Shown: positions 26,153-36,258, counted from the stretch's first letter. The stretch: DNA of 64,000 bases from Xylanimonas protaetiae (GCF_004135385.1 NZ_CP035493.1:2671440-2735439); one strand, 5' to 3'. The notes: a model not told the origin generated them from the sequence alone. Program-made: numbers and translations.

Positions 26153-27330
26153 CCGGCGATAGAGCGCTGGGCCCGCTCCACGTAGGGCTTGGCGCGGGCC
26201 ACCTGCTGCTCGAGCGTGGAGATTGTCGCCGCCATCGACTCGGTCGCCTGCGAGCGGAACTCGTCGATGGCGTCCATCGTCGCGAAGACGTTGTCGAACG
26301 CGGCTTGCAGCTTGCTGATCTCGAGCGTGCTCTGCGCCGCCTGCTGCTGGATGGCCGCACCCTGCTGGCGCAGCTGCATCGACGTCGCCTCGATGAGGTT
26401 GCTCGTCGTGGAGTTGAGGGCGTTGACCTGGTCGAGGACGAGCTTCTGCTGGCCCAGGGCCTGCGAGACGATGACGGCCGTGCGCAGGGCGGCGATCGTC
26501 GTGTTCTGCGCGCGGTCGACGCCACGGATCAGCTCGAGGTTGTTCTTGCGGACAAGGTCCATCGCCAGGTAGCCCTGGACGGAGACGGCCATCTGGGTCA
26601 TGACGTCCTGGGTGCGCTGGCGGACGGCGAACAGGACGTCCGAGCGCAGCGCCTCCGCAGTCTGCGTGTCACCCGCGTACTCGAGCTGCGCGATCTTGTC
26701 GCTCACCGCAGCGTCGAGCGCCTCGAGGTCCACCTTGACCTCGCCGAGCTTCTTCATGGTCTCCCACATGCGGGAGCGTTCGACCTCGATGGCCGCGTTG
26801 TCCTTTCGCAGCTCGTCCTGGCCGGAGGCCAGCGAGCGGATGATCGCGTCGAGGTGCGCCTGAGCCGACTGGTACTTGGAGAAGTAGCGGTCGATCTTGT
26901 TGCCGCCCGGGAGGAACTTGAGGACCTTCTTGACGCCGGAGAGGTCGGCCCGGTTCGGGTCGAGGTCGGTCACTGTGTGCCGCAGTTCGACGAGCGTGGT
27001 GCCCACCTTGCCCTGCGGGCTGGAGTCGCTCGCCTGCGCGGCCGGCCGTTCGAGCATGCGGTTGGAGGCCAGCGCGGAGCTGCGGATGTCGCCGTCGCCG
27101 AGCGAGCTGATCGCCGTGACCTTCTGGGCGAAAGCCGGCGACTGCGGGTCGAGCGCTGCGATCTCCGTCACGAGGACGGCGGCCTTGCGCTCGGACTCCG
27201 ACTGCTGCGCGGCGAGCTCCGGGTTCTGTGCAGCAATCGTGGCGACCGCCTGCGCGTCCGTGACACGAGGTGCCGCCGCCGGGGCCTCAAGGATGAGGGT
27301 CGGCGCCGGAGTGGTGGTTGGTGTCGACAT
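26149..27330 (-). CDS. telA: TelA-family toxic anion resistance protein
   Basis: This 393-residue protein is almost entirely alpha-helical and soluble, as in the TelA family. Typical segments include DLDPNRADL, KFLPGGNKIDRYFSKYQSA, the long helix ending GYLAMDLVRKNNLELIRGVDRAQ and the C-terminal helix with FDNVFATMDAIDEFRSQA. The ATG at 27330 is chosen over an upstream in-frame start (27399), because the added residues look like translated leader. TelA proteins accompany TerD in tellurite and membrane-stress systems. It is the first gene of the operon. Confidence 0.92.
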   Translation of the reverse strand: MSTPTTTPAPTLILEAPAAAPRVTDAQAVATIAAQNPELAAQQSESERKAAVLVTEIAALDPQSPAFAQKVTAISSLGDGDIRSSALASNRMLERPAAQASDSSPQGKVGTTLVELRHTVTDLDPNRADLSGVKKVLKFLPGGNKIDRYFSKYQSAQAHLDAIIRSLASGQDELRKDNAAIEVERSRMWETMKKLGEVKVDLEALDAAVSDKIAQLEYAGDTQTAEALRSDVLFAVRQRTQDVMTQMAVSVQGYLAMDLVRKNNLELIRGVDRAQNTTIAALRTAVIVSQALGQQKLVLDQVNALNSTTSNLIEATSMQLRQQGAAIQQQAAQSTLEISKLQAAFDNVFATMDAIDEFRSQATESMAATISTLEQQVARAKPYVERAQRSIAG

Positions 27331-27582
27331 GAGCGCCCCCGAGGCTCCAGAACGGTGATAAGCGGCGTGAACGTAGCAGGCCGCGAGACCTGGCAACAAG
27401 CGCGCAAAGACCGTTTCACCCGTTTGCCAACGTGATATGAAAAATCACCCCAAAGAGGCTGTCGGCAGGCGTCTCTTCTCTGCTATGCGTCGGGTGAAAC
27501 TCTGCGCAATTCGACCGGGTCGACGGACCACCTGACGAGCGTCGTCGCAGGTCCGCTAGCCTCCGGTCCGCCAGGAGACCGC
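27331..27582. promoter_or_regulatory. Divergent promoter region of telA and the HNH nuclease gene
   Basis: This 252-bp gap between divergent genes has a lower GC block (27425-27500) with AT-rich words such as gatatgaaaaatca. On the minus strand TTGTTG, 18 bp from TACGTT, could be a telA promoter. I see no clear operator. Confidence 0.4.
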
Positions 27583-28836
27583 GTGCAGCGCTCCGGCAAG
27601 GAACCTCGACGCCGACATGACAGGACCATGACCACTTCCACCAACGTGCGCTATCGTCCCGCCTTCTGGGTGGGCATCGTCGGCCTCGTGCTTATTACCC
27701 TCCTCGGGCTCACCGACGGGTGGGCGAGCGCGCTGGCCCTCGCCTGCGTTTACCTGGCGCTGAGCGCCGGCTGGGGAGTGCTCACCACCCGTACCTGGTG
27801 GGGCCGCTTGCGTCGCCGCCGCGCGTCCGTTCTGCTGGTGGTCACGATGGTCTTCGCGGGCGCCTCGAGTGCATTGGCGTCCGACGGCGAGGCGGCGGGT
27901 GCGCAGCCGTCCACGACGCCCATCGCGGCGTCGTCGACGCTGTCCGCCACGGGGACGAGCCCGACTCCGACGGCCTCCCGGACGCCGATGCACACGTCCA
28001 GCCCGTCGCCGTCCGTCGACCCCGAGGGCGCCGAGAGGGGTACCGCGCTGGCTGCCGTCGCGATGCTGACCTTCAAAGGCCGCGCACCAATGACAGGGTA
28101 CGAGCGCGAGGAGTTCGGCCCGGCCTGGACCGACGTCGACCACAATGGCTGCGACACTCGGAACGACATCCTCAAGCGCGACCTGGTCGACGAGTCTTTC
28201 AAGGCGGGGACCCAGGGCTGCGTAGTGTTGGCCGGCACGTTCGCCGATCCGTACTCGGGCGAGACCATCGAGTTCGAGCGAGGCGAGAAGAGCTCGCTCG
28301 TCCAGATCGACCACGTCGTCGCCCTTGCGGACGCTTGGCAGAAGGGCGCCCAGCAGTGGGATGCCACCAAACGCGAGGCGTTCGCTAACGACCCCCTCAA
28401 CCTCCTTGCCTCGGACGGGTCGCTCAACCAGTCCAAGGGCGCCGGTGACGCCGCCACGTGGCTGCCGCCAAACAAGGCGTTCCGGTGCAGGTACGTCGCC
28501 CGCCAGGTCGCGGTCAAGGCCCACTACGGCCTGTGGGTGACGACGGCGGAGCGTGACGCCATGATCCGCGTGCTGTCCGGGTGCCCGGACGAACCGCTGC
28601 CCGACGGAGTTAAGGTCTCGACGACGTCGTCCTCCGGTTCGTCGTCCGGCTCGGGCACGATCGCTGCTCCGCCGGTCACCGTTCCGGACCACAACTCGTC
28701 CACCGAGCCCGAGGCGCCCGTCTACTACGCGAACTGCAGCGACGTTCGTGCCGCCGGTGCAGCCCCCCTATACTCAGGCGACCCTGGGTACCGCTTGGCG
28801 ATGGACCGCGACAAGGACGGCATCGCCTGCGAGTAA
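27583..28836 (+). CDS. Membrane-anchored HNH nuclease with C-terminal Excalibur domain
   Basis: This protein has 417 residues from the GTG at 27583, which has AGGAG 5 bp upstream; the ATG at 27628 is the alternative. Two membrane helices (about 27-62, and about 80-100) precede a Ser/Thr/Pro linker. The DUF1524/HNH-type nuclease core follows, with the QIDHVVALADAW motif, NDPLNLLASDGSLNQSKG and a WLPPNK segment. The C-terminus is an Excalibur calcium-binding domain, NCSDVRAAGAAPLY to DRDKDGIACE. The nuclease probably faces outside the cell. Confidence 0.88.
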   Translation: MQRSGKEPRRRHDRTMTTSTNVRYRPAFWVGIVGLVLITLLGLTDGWASALALACVYLALSAGWGVLTTRTWWGRLRRRRASVLLVVTMVFAGASSALASDGEAAGAQPSTTPIAASSTLSATGTSPTPTASRTPMHTSSPSPSVDPEGAERGTALAAVAMLTFKGRAPMTGYEREEFGPAWTDVDHNGCDTRNDILKRDLVDESFKAGTQGCVVLAGTFADPYSGETIEFERGEKSSLVQIDHVVALADAWQKGAQQWDATKREAFANDPLNLLASDGSLNQSKGAGDAATWLPPNKAFRCRYVARQVAVKAHYGLWVTTAERDAMIRVLSGCPDEPLPDGVKVSTTSSSGSSSGSGTIAAPPVTVPDHNSSTEPEAPVYYANCSDVRAAGAAPLYSGDPGYRLAMDRDKDGIACE

Positions 28837-28915
28837 GGGAGGGCGGAAACCGCACCACGCCATGGGCCCGGTGTCGGCTCTAGCTCGTGCCCGGCGAGCA
28901 CAGCCGTGACGCCGA

Positions 28916-29872
28916 TCAAGGCGGTGGCGTCGCGCCTAGACAGAGGGTGCGGCAGGGGCCGCCGAGGTCGGTCATCTGCTCACGGTGCCGGAGCACGCCG
29001 TCCTCGTCGTGGGGAGCGAGCTGCGCGAGCGCGTCCTCCAGGTCACCCGGCGCGACCGAGCGCAGCGACGGCACGCCGAGCAAGGCTGCGGCGTCCTCGC
29101 ACGCCCTGCGCCGGGACGCGTACTGCCCGTCCACCAGCCGGTGCGGTGCGCGCGTGTCGATCACCAGCAGCGAGGGACCGGCCGAGGCGAGGTCGAACAG
29201 GACGGGCGTCGCGCGCTCCTCGGGCGCGAGCCCCGGACGGAAGTCGAGCAGCAGCGCCTCGCCCGCCTGGCAGAGCAGGGAGGCCGACTGGTCGAGCCCA
29301 CCCGTCGCGGCGCCGGCGATCTCGTTCTCGGCCCGGACGCAGGCGTCGACGAGCACGACCCGCCTGGGACGGCTGCCGGCGAGCCCCAGGTCGAAGACGT
29401 CGTCGAGGGCCACCGCCACGGCGCACTCGAGAGCGGCCGAGCTCGAGAGCGAGGCACCGAACGGGACGCACGAGTCGACCGCGGCGTCGAAGCCGCCGAC
29501 GGGGAAGCCGGCGGCGCGCAGCGCCCAGACCACCCCGGCGACGTAGGCGCCCCAGCCGGAGACGCGACCCGGGCCGACCTCGTCCAGGCGTCCGCTCCAC
29601 GGCGCGTCGGTCTGCGCCGAGACCACTCGCACGAGGTCGTCGTCGCGACGCCGCAGAGCGACGAACGTCCGGTGGGGCAGCACGACGGGAAGGCACAGCC
29701 CGGCGTTGTAGTCCGTGTGCTCGCCGGTCACGTTGACGCGGCCCGGCGCGGACCACACGCCGGCCGTCGTCGAGGCGGCGAGGTGGTCGCCGAAGCAGCG
29801 CAGGAACAGGGCGCGCACACGGCGCGAACCCTCCTGCGAGGTCCAGGGGACGAGCTGCTCGATGTCGGTCAT
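28916..29872 (-). pseudogene. galK: Galactokinase, C-terminally truncated
   Basis: The 318 residues start at ATG 29872 with GAGGAG upstream. The substrate and ATP motifs GRVNVTGEHTDYN and FGASLSSSAALE are present. Family members are about 380-400 residues. Here homology ends near DGVLRHR, about 20 residues before the stop, so the final part with the GGGFGG motif and the lid of the GHMP fold is missing. It is therefore probably inactive. A 14-base sequence at the point of truncation resembles one beside sufT (28965-28978 against 4234-4247). It lies next to an alpha-galactosidase, fitting a galactose pathway. Confidence 0.88.
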
Positions 29873-29959
29873 GGTCTGGCTCTCCTCGGCGACAGGTGTG
29901 CCCGGCCAGGACGGCGAGTGCGGTGTCCCGCGCCCGGCGGGACACCGCACTCAGGTGGG

Positions 29960-32059
29960 TCAGGCGCAGTCGGTGGTCAGCGACAGCCAGTCGGCGCGGT
30001 CGTTGTAGCCTCCGTCGCCCGCGTCGCCGACGACGAGCCGTAGGTCGCGGACGCCGGTGACGTCCAGGTCGAACGGCGAGGCCGCTCCCCGCGTCACGAC
30101 GCCGCTGGACCACAGCGTGCGGCCGTCGCCCACGACGTCGAACGTCGAGGTGCCGCCGTCGGGGCCGACCGAGCCGACGACGTCGTCGATGCCGACGGCA
30201 CCGGTCAGGCGCGTGCAGACGCCGCCCAGGTGGTACCGCACGGCCGACGGGCTGGCGACGCCGAGGCCCGTGGCGTGGACGGTGCCGGCGACCTGGAGCG
30301 GGTTGCCGCCGCCGACGCTCTCGTCGACCGCCGGCTGCATCCAGCCCGAGGTCGCCGAGACCCACGGCTCGTGCGAGAGCGCCACGCCTGCGCCGGTGGG
30401 CGGTGCCGGCGCCACCGTGAGGACCGACGGCGCACCCGGCACGGTCACGACGTCGCGCGATCCCGTGGGCACGAACGATGCCTCGGCGGAGACGAGCACC
30501 GGGCCGGTCGTGGCATCGGCGCCGACCGTCACCGTGGCGTCGACCGTGGCGGCCGTGCCGGGCGTGATCATCCGCGGGCCGGTGTCCACGGTCGAGCGCC
30601 AGCCCTCGGGAAGGGCGAGCGCGAGGGACGGCCTGCGGACCGGCGTCGTGCCGTCGTCGTGGAGCGTCACGCGCACCCGCACGGACTGGCCGGCCGAGAC
30701 CAGCACGTCCGTCGACGCCGCGACGGGCTCTCCGTCGATCGCGACGACCTCCGGGGCCGACGCGACGAGGCGCGGCGCGGCCGGCTTGCCGGTGGCGGGG
30801 GAGACGCGCAGCAGGGCGGCGCCCTGGGCGGGGACGGCGGCCCGGAGCGTGCCCGCCGACTCGGTGACGGCGTCGGATCACGTGTCGAGGACCGTGAAGC
30901 GGTCCCCGGTGAGGCCCAGCTCAGCGGCCGTCGTCGAGACCTCGGCGGCCGAGTCGCCACGGTTGACCAGGGCGACGGCGACGGAGCCGTCGGCGAGCGG
31001 CTTGGCCCACGCCTCGGTGGTCGCGGCGTCGCCGACGCGCGTGCCCTGGACGCCGAGCGGGTCCTGGTCGACGGCGAGGACGTCGTCGTCGGTGAGGATC
31101 GCGAGCGCCTCGTCGGAGAGCGTGCGCGGGTCGCTGCCGATGACGAGCGGCGCGGCCGCGATGGCCCACAGCGTCATCTGCGTGCGGAACTGCTCGTCCG
31201 TCATGCCGAGGCCCGGGCCCAGGTAGTCGGGGTCGGAGAAGTGGCCGGGGCCGGCCACCTCGGGGTGGCGGGCGTTGGCGTCGAAGTTGCGGAAGGCGTC
31301 CTTGATCTTGATATCGCCGACGAAGCCGACGTCGGTGTAGGTGCGCCACGACTCGGCGATGTCGGAGGCGTACGACCACGTGCTCGTCGACTGCTGCGAC
31401 TCGGGGTAGTCGCCCCAGTCGGGCGAGGTCACCGGGTTGCAGAGGTTGACGATCATCGGCCGGTGCGACGAGTTGTTCCGCAGCGCGGTGGAGAACGCGG
31501 TGAAGACGGTCTTCGGGTCGAGGTCTGCGGTGATGCCGCACAGGAAGTCGACCTTGACGGCGTCGTAGCCCCAGGCGGCGAACGTGTCGGCGTCCGTCTG
31601 GTAGCTGCCGTAGCTGCCCAGGCCGCACGTCCCGGGGATGTAGGGGCCCGCGTCGGTGTAGATGCCGGCGCGCAGGCCCTTGGCGTGGATGGCGTCGGCG
31701 AGCGCCTTCATGCCGCCGGGGAAGCGGGCGGGATCGCCCTGGAGCAGCCCGTCGTCGCCGCGCGAGACGTCGGCCTGCCAGCCGCCGTCGAGCCACACGA
31801 TGTCGTACCCGGCGTCGGCGAGGCCGGACGAGACCAGGTAGTCGGCGACGTCGAGCACCTCGTCCTGGTCGAAGTCGCCGCCGAGGCCGAAGTACGTGTT
31901 CCAGCCCTGGTAGGGGGTGGGGCTGGGACTGCTGCTCACGGCGGCACCGTCGGTGGTGCCGCGGACCGGGGCCGCGTGCGCGGCACCTGCCGAGAGCGTC
32001 AGCGCTCCGGCGGTCAGGAGAGAGGCGGTGACCGCCTCCCAGCGGTGGTGCGTTCTCAT
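29960..32059 (-). pseudogene. GH27 alpha-galactosidase with NPCBM domain, interrupted by an in-frame TGA
   Basis: This is one 700-codon frame with a single stop, TGA at codon 394 (30878-30880). Starting at ATG 32059, it has a signal peptide (about 1-29) and a GH27 catalytic barrel with nucleophile D171 (VKVDF) and acid/base D233 (YASDIAES). The stop falls at VLDT-stop-SDAV, where GH27 enzymes usually have a tryptophan. Beyond it the same frame encodes a NEW3-like domain and a C-terminal NPCBM carbohydrate-binding module. The 393-residue product might still fold as a catalytic domain. Readthrough is possible but unproven. Confidence 0.88.
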
Positions 32060-32330
32060 ACGTTCTCCAACGTCGTCGTCGGTACCCCGCCGGACGGTCA
32101 CGAGGCTCCCTCAGCCAACGCGGGGGAGGAGCGGAGCCGGAATGCAGACACCCACGTGAGACCTGGACGATCCGACGATCCGCGGCATGCGTCCGTGATC
32201 GTCGTTTCGTCCAGCACCGTCCGCGTTCCGGCTATACACGCCGGCGACCTGCGGCCATACCTTCGAGGTGGACCACGAGGGCGCCGCCGCCCCGTGCGTC
32301 GTGTTGCCTCCACGAACAAGGACGTCGCCG
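32060..32330. promoter_or_regulatory. Divergent promoter region between alpha-galactosidase and DUF5107 genes
   Basis: This 271-bp gap separates divergent genes. Possible -10 elements for the rightward gene are GCTATACA (about 32231-32238) and CATACCTT. No clear operator dyad is seen. It is the natural control point for both genes. Confidence 0.4.
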
Positions 32331-35324
32331 ATGACCACCTCGCCCACCGTCTCCGCCCTGCCCGAGCGAGCGGACCAGCCCGCACAGCATCACGGCGGCA
32401 CCGGTCCGCGGATCGTCCTGCCCGACGCGCCGGCGGACCTGGCCGCCCGGCTGGACCGTGGCGAGGCGGTGGCCTGGGACGAGCCGCTGCGCATCCTGAC
32501 CTACGAGGCGGGCGAGCCGAGCCCGTACCCCATGTACCTCGACCAGCGCGTCTACCAGGGCTCGAGCGGCAAGGTGTACCCCCTGCCGTTCGTGGAGAGC
32601 GTCTCCGACGTCGGTGTCGAGCGGGACTGGCAGGCCGTCCACCTGGAGAACCGGTACGTGCGTCTCGTGGTGCTCCCGGAACTCGGTGGCCGCATCCACG
32701 TCGGGTACGACAAGTCGACCGGCTACGACTTCTTCTACCGCAACAACGTCATCAAGCCCGCGCTCGTGGGGCTCGCGGGCCCCTGGATCAGCGGCGGCGT
32801 CGAGCTCAACTGGCCCCAGCACCACCGCCCGGCCACGTACCTGCCGGTCGAGACCTCGATCGAGCACGGCGTGGACGGCTCGGTGACGGTGTGGTGCCAC
32901 GACCACGACCCGTTCTCACGGATGTCCGCGCACCACGGCGTGCGGCTGCACCCCGACCGCGCGGTGGTCGAGCTCGTGGTGCGCCTGCACAACCGCACCT
33001 CGCAGCGGCAGTCGTTCCTGTGGTGGGCCAACGTGGCAGCGCGCGTGCACGAGGGCTACCAGTCGTTCTTCCCCGAGGACGTGCGCTACGTGGCCGACCA
33101 CGCCCGGCGTGCGCTCACGGCCTTCCCGTCGGCGGACCGTCCGTACTACGGGGTCGACTACCCGGCCCGCGCGGACGAGACCCCGGGCGCGGACCGCATC
33201 GACTGGTACCGCAACATCCCCGTGCCGACGTCGTACATGATCGTGGACTCGCAGGAGGACTTCTTCGGCGGGTACGACCACACCGCGGGCGCCGGGTTCG
33301 TGCACTGGGCCGAGCGCCGTATCTCGCCCGGGAAGAAGCAGTGGACGTGGGGCGACGCGCCCTTCGGCCACGCCTGGGACGCGCAGCTCACCGACGGCGA
33401 CGGGCCCTACGTCGAGCTCATGGCCGGCGTCTACACCGACAACCAGCCCGACTTCAGCTGGCTCCTGCCCGGCGAGACCAAGACCTTCAGCCAGTATTGG
33501 TACCCGATCCCCGCGATGGGTGTGGCGCACCAGGCCACCGTCGATGCCGCGGTCCACGTCGACCGTGGGGAGCGCACCCGCGCCGTCGTCGCGGTGACCG
33601 CCCCGCAACCCCGCGCCGTCCTGACGATCCTGCGCGACGAGACCGCGGTCGCGGCCCAGCAGGCCGACCTGGTCCCGGGGGTGCCCTTCGCGCTCGACGC
33701 CGACCTGGACGCCGACGCCGCGGGCGCCGGGCTGCGCGTCGAGCTGCGCGACGCCACCGGCCGCCTGCTGGTCGGCTGGCAGCCGGTCGCCGTGCCGGAC
33801 GAGGAGCCGTGGGTCGCCGAGGAACCGCCGTCCCCGGCGGGCCTCGACTCGGCCGAGGCGCTCTACCTCACCGGTCTCCACCTGAGCCAGTACCGCCATC
33901 CCACCCGGTCTCCGCTGCCGTACTGGCACGCCGCCCTCGACCGCGACCCCGGCCACGCCCCCACGCACCTCGCGCTCGGCGACCGGCTCCTCCGCGCCGG
34001 CCGGTACGCCGAGGCGCTCGAGCACGCCGACGCCGCGCTGCGCCGCCTGACGCGCTGGAACGCCAACCCCCTGGACGCCGAGGCGTTCTACCTGCGCGGG
34101 CTGGCGCTCGCCCGCCTCGGCCGGGACGTCGAGGCCGAGCAGGCCTGGGGCAAGGCGGGCTGGGACGCCACGTGGGCGGCACCGGCCGGGCTCGAGCTGG
34201 CCCGCTCGTACGCGCGTCGCGGCCGGCTGCGTGCCGCGCTGCGCGTGCTCGACGACGTCGACGCGGTGGCCGGCCGGGACGCCCGCCGGCCCGCGCTGCG
34301 CGCGCTCGTGCTGCAGCGGCTCGGCCAGGACGCCGCCGCCCACGCGGTCCTCGAGGCGGCGCTGGCGGAGGACCCGCTCGACACGACCCTGCGCGTCGTC
34401 GCCGGCAGGCCCGTCGCCGCCGACGCCGGCCGGCTCGTCGACGCCGCGCTCGACCTGCGCGAGGCGGGCGCGGGCGACGCCGCGTTCGCCGTCCTCGCCC
34501 GGGCCGCGGCGCCCGGCGGAGGAGCCGCCTGCGCCTGGGCGCCGCTCGCGCACTACCTCGCCGCCGCGCTCCACGACCGCCTCGGGCAGCACGACGCCGC
34601 CGCGCGCGAGCGCGCGACCGCCCGGACGCAGGACCTGCGCCGGGCCTTCCCCGCCGGTCTCGACGCCCTCGACGCGCTCGACGCCGCCGTCGTCGCCGAC
34701 CCTGCTGACGCCGTCGCGCTCCACCTGCGCGGCATGCTGCTCTACGCCCACGGGCGCCGCACCGCGGCCGCGCATGACTGGGACCGCGCGATCACGGCCG
34801 GGCTCGAGGACCCGGTGCTGCTGCGCAACGCCGCGCTCGCCGCCTACAACGTGCGCCACGACGACGACCGCGCCTGGGCCCTCTACGAGCACGCCGTCGC
34901 CGTCGCCCCGGACGACGCCCGGCTGCGTCACGAGCAGGACCAGCTCGCGCTGCGCCTCGGTCACACCGGCGCCGAACGCCTCGCCCGTCTGCGCCGCGTC
35001 GTCGACCTCGTGCTCACGCGCGACGACCTGACCATCGCCTACCTCGGCCTCCTCGTGGAGTCCGGCGAGGCCGCCGCCGCGCTGCGGATCCTCACCGAGC
35101 GCCCCTTCCACCCGTGGGAGGGCGGCGAGGGACAGGCGCTCGCAGTGTGGGACGCCGCCCACGAGGCGCTCGGCCTGCCGCGCACCGACCCGCCGGCGTC
35201 GCTCGGCGAGGCACGGTCGCCGTTCACCCCGCCGGTCGCGCGCCATGACGACGGCGTCACCGACTACTTCGCCACGAGCCTGCCGGAGCTGCTGCTCTTC
35301 GCGCGCGAGACGCCGGAGGACTGA
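32331..35324 (+). CDS. DUF5107/TPR carbohydrate-associated protein
   Basis: This 997-residue protein starts at ATG 32331, with AAGGA upstream. The N-terminal ~430 residues are a DUF5107 beta-sandwich domain with VVLPELGGRIHVGYDK, PWISGGVELNWP and AERRISPGKKQWTWGD. About 500 residues of TPR-like helical repeats follow (for example RAGRYAEALEHADAALRRL). DUF5107-TPR proteins are widespread in carbohydrate-use loci; the beta-sandwich resembles galactose mutarotases and may bind or process sugars. No signal peptide is seen, so it is cytoplasmic. The start of galM follows at once. Confidence 0.85.
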   Translation: MTTSPTVSALPERADQPAQHHGGTGPRIVLPDAPADLAARLDRGEAVAWDEPLRILTYEAGEPSPYPMYLDQRVYQGSSGKVYPLPFVESVSDVGVERDWQAVHLENRYVRLVVLPELGGRIHVGYDKSTGYDFFYRNNVIKPALVGLAGPWISGGVELNWPQHHRPATYLPVETSIEHGVDGSVTVWCHDHDPFSRMSAHHGVRLHPDRAVVELVVRLHNRTSQRQSFLWWANVAARVHEGYQSFFPEDVRYVADHARRALTAFPSADRPYYGVDYPARADETPGADRIDWYRNIPVPTSYMIVDSQEDFFGGYDHTAGAGFVHWAERRISPGKKQWTWGDAPFGHAWDAQLTDGDGPYVELMAGVYTDNQPDFSWLLPGETKTFSQYWYPIPAMGVAHQATVDAAVHVDRGERTRAVVAVTAPQPRAVLTILRDETAVAAQQADLVPGVPFALDADLDADAAGAGLRVELRDATGRLLVGWQPVAVPDEEPWVAEEPPSPAGLDSAEALYLTGLHLSQYRHPTRSPLPYWHAALDRDPGHAPTHLALGDRLLRAGRYAEALEHADAALRRLTRWNANPLDAEAFYLRGLALARLGRDVEAEQAWGKAGWDATWAAPAGLELARSYARRGRLRAALRVLDDVDAVAGRDARRPALRALVLQRLGQDAAAHAVLEAALAEDPLDTTLRVVAGRPVAADAGRLVDAALDLREAGAGDAAFAVLARAAAPGGGAACAWAPLAHYLAAALHDRLGQHDAAARERATARTQDLRRAFPAGLDALDALDAAVVADPADAVALHLRGMLLYAHGRRTAAAHDWDRAITAGLEDPVLLRNAALAAYNVRHDDDRAWALYEHAVAVAPDDARLRHEQDQLALRLGHTGAERLARLRRVVDLVLTRDDLTIAYLGLLVESGEAAAALRILTERPFHPWEGGEGQALAVWDAAHEALGLPRTDPPASLGEARSPFTPPVARHDDGVTDYFATSLPELLLFARETPED

Positions 35325-35328
35325 CGCG

Positions 35329-36258
35329 ATGGGACAGGTCCCGCTCAGCGGGGAGCAGTACGTCCTGGAGGGGTTCGGGTACCGGGCCGAGGTCGCCGCC
35401 GTAGGAGCCACGCTGCGCACCCTCAGCGCGGGCGGCCGCGAGCTGGTGGCCGGGTTCTCCGCCGACCGGCTGCGGCCCGCGATGCGCGGCGCCCTGCTCG
35501 TGCCGTGGCCCAACCGCACGGCCGACGGCGCGTACACCTTCGCGGGCGAGACGCACCGGCTTCCGGTCGACGAGCCCGAGACGCGCACCGCCACCCACGG
35601 GCTGCTGGCCTGGTCGCCGTTCACCCCGGGGGAGCCGGTCGAGCACGGCCTGGAGCTGCGCGGCACGCTCGCGCCCAGGCCCGGCTACCCGTGGCGACTC
35701 GGCGTGACGGTGACGTTCACGCTGGCCGAGGACGGTCTGCGTCAGGAGGTCGAGGTCGAGAACCAGTCGGACCGCACGGCGCCCGTCGGCATCGGCGGGC
35801 ACCCCTACCTGGTGGCCGGGCCGAGCTCCGACTCGTCTCTCGACGGGTGGACGCTCGAGCTCGACGCCGCGGAGGCGCTCGTGCCGTCGCCGGACCGCAT
35901 GCTTCCCGAGCGCACGGTCCACGTGGACGACGCCCCGGAGCTCGACTTCCGGGCGCCGCGGACCGTGGGGGACACCGTGCTCAACCACTGCTTCACGGGC
36001 CTGCGGCCGGCTGCCGACGGCACGGTCAGCGCCCGGCTGCGTGACCCGCGCGGAGGCGGGACGCAGATCACCTGGGACGCGCGGTGCGCCTTCGTGCAGC
36101 TCTACAGCGCCGACCATCCGGTGGACGGGGTGCGTCGCTCGGCGCTCGCCATCGAGCCCATGACGTGCCAACCCGACGCCCTAAACTCCGGGGTCGGCCT
36201 GCTCGCGGTCGACCCGTGGCAGGCCGTCGGCGCCGGCTGGCGCATCGGCGCGCTCTGA
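35329..36258 (+). CDS. galM: Aldose 1-epimerase (GalM-like)
   Basis: This 309-residue mutarotase has the usual signatures: VPWPNRTADGAYTF, THGLL with a catalytic histidine, and GGHPYLV with the second histidine. It interconverts alpha and beta anomers of galactose or glucose, and feeds galactokinase. It starts 4 bp after the DUF5107 stop with GGAGG 10 bp upstream, so the two are co-translated. Both fit the use of released galactose. Confidence 0.93.
   Translation: MGQVPLSGEQYVLEGFGYRAEVAAVGATLRTLSAGGRELVAGFSADRLRPAMRGALLVPWPNRTADGAYTFAGETHRLPVDEPETRTATHGLLAWSPFTPGEPVEHGLELRGTLAPRPGYPWRLGVTVTFTLAEDGLRQEVEVENQSDRTAPVGIGGHPYLVAGPSSDSSLDGWTLELDAAEALVPSPDRMLPERTVHVDDAPELDFRAPRTVGDTVLNHCFTGLRPAADGTVSARLRDPRGGGTQITWDARCAFVQLYSADHPVDGVRRSALAIEPMTCQPDALNSGVGLLAVDPWQAVGAGWRIGAL

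Noticed and set aside
30230..34708. A 1,492-residue plus-strand open frame over the alpha-galactosidase and DUF5107 genes
   Set aside because: It is antisense or out of frame to clear glycosidase and DUF5107 proteins, and its translation is Arg/Gly/Pro/Ala-rich, as expected for shadow frames in high-GC DNA.
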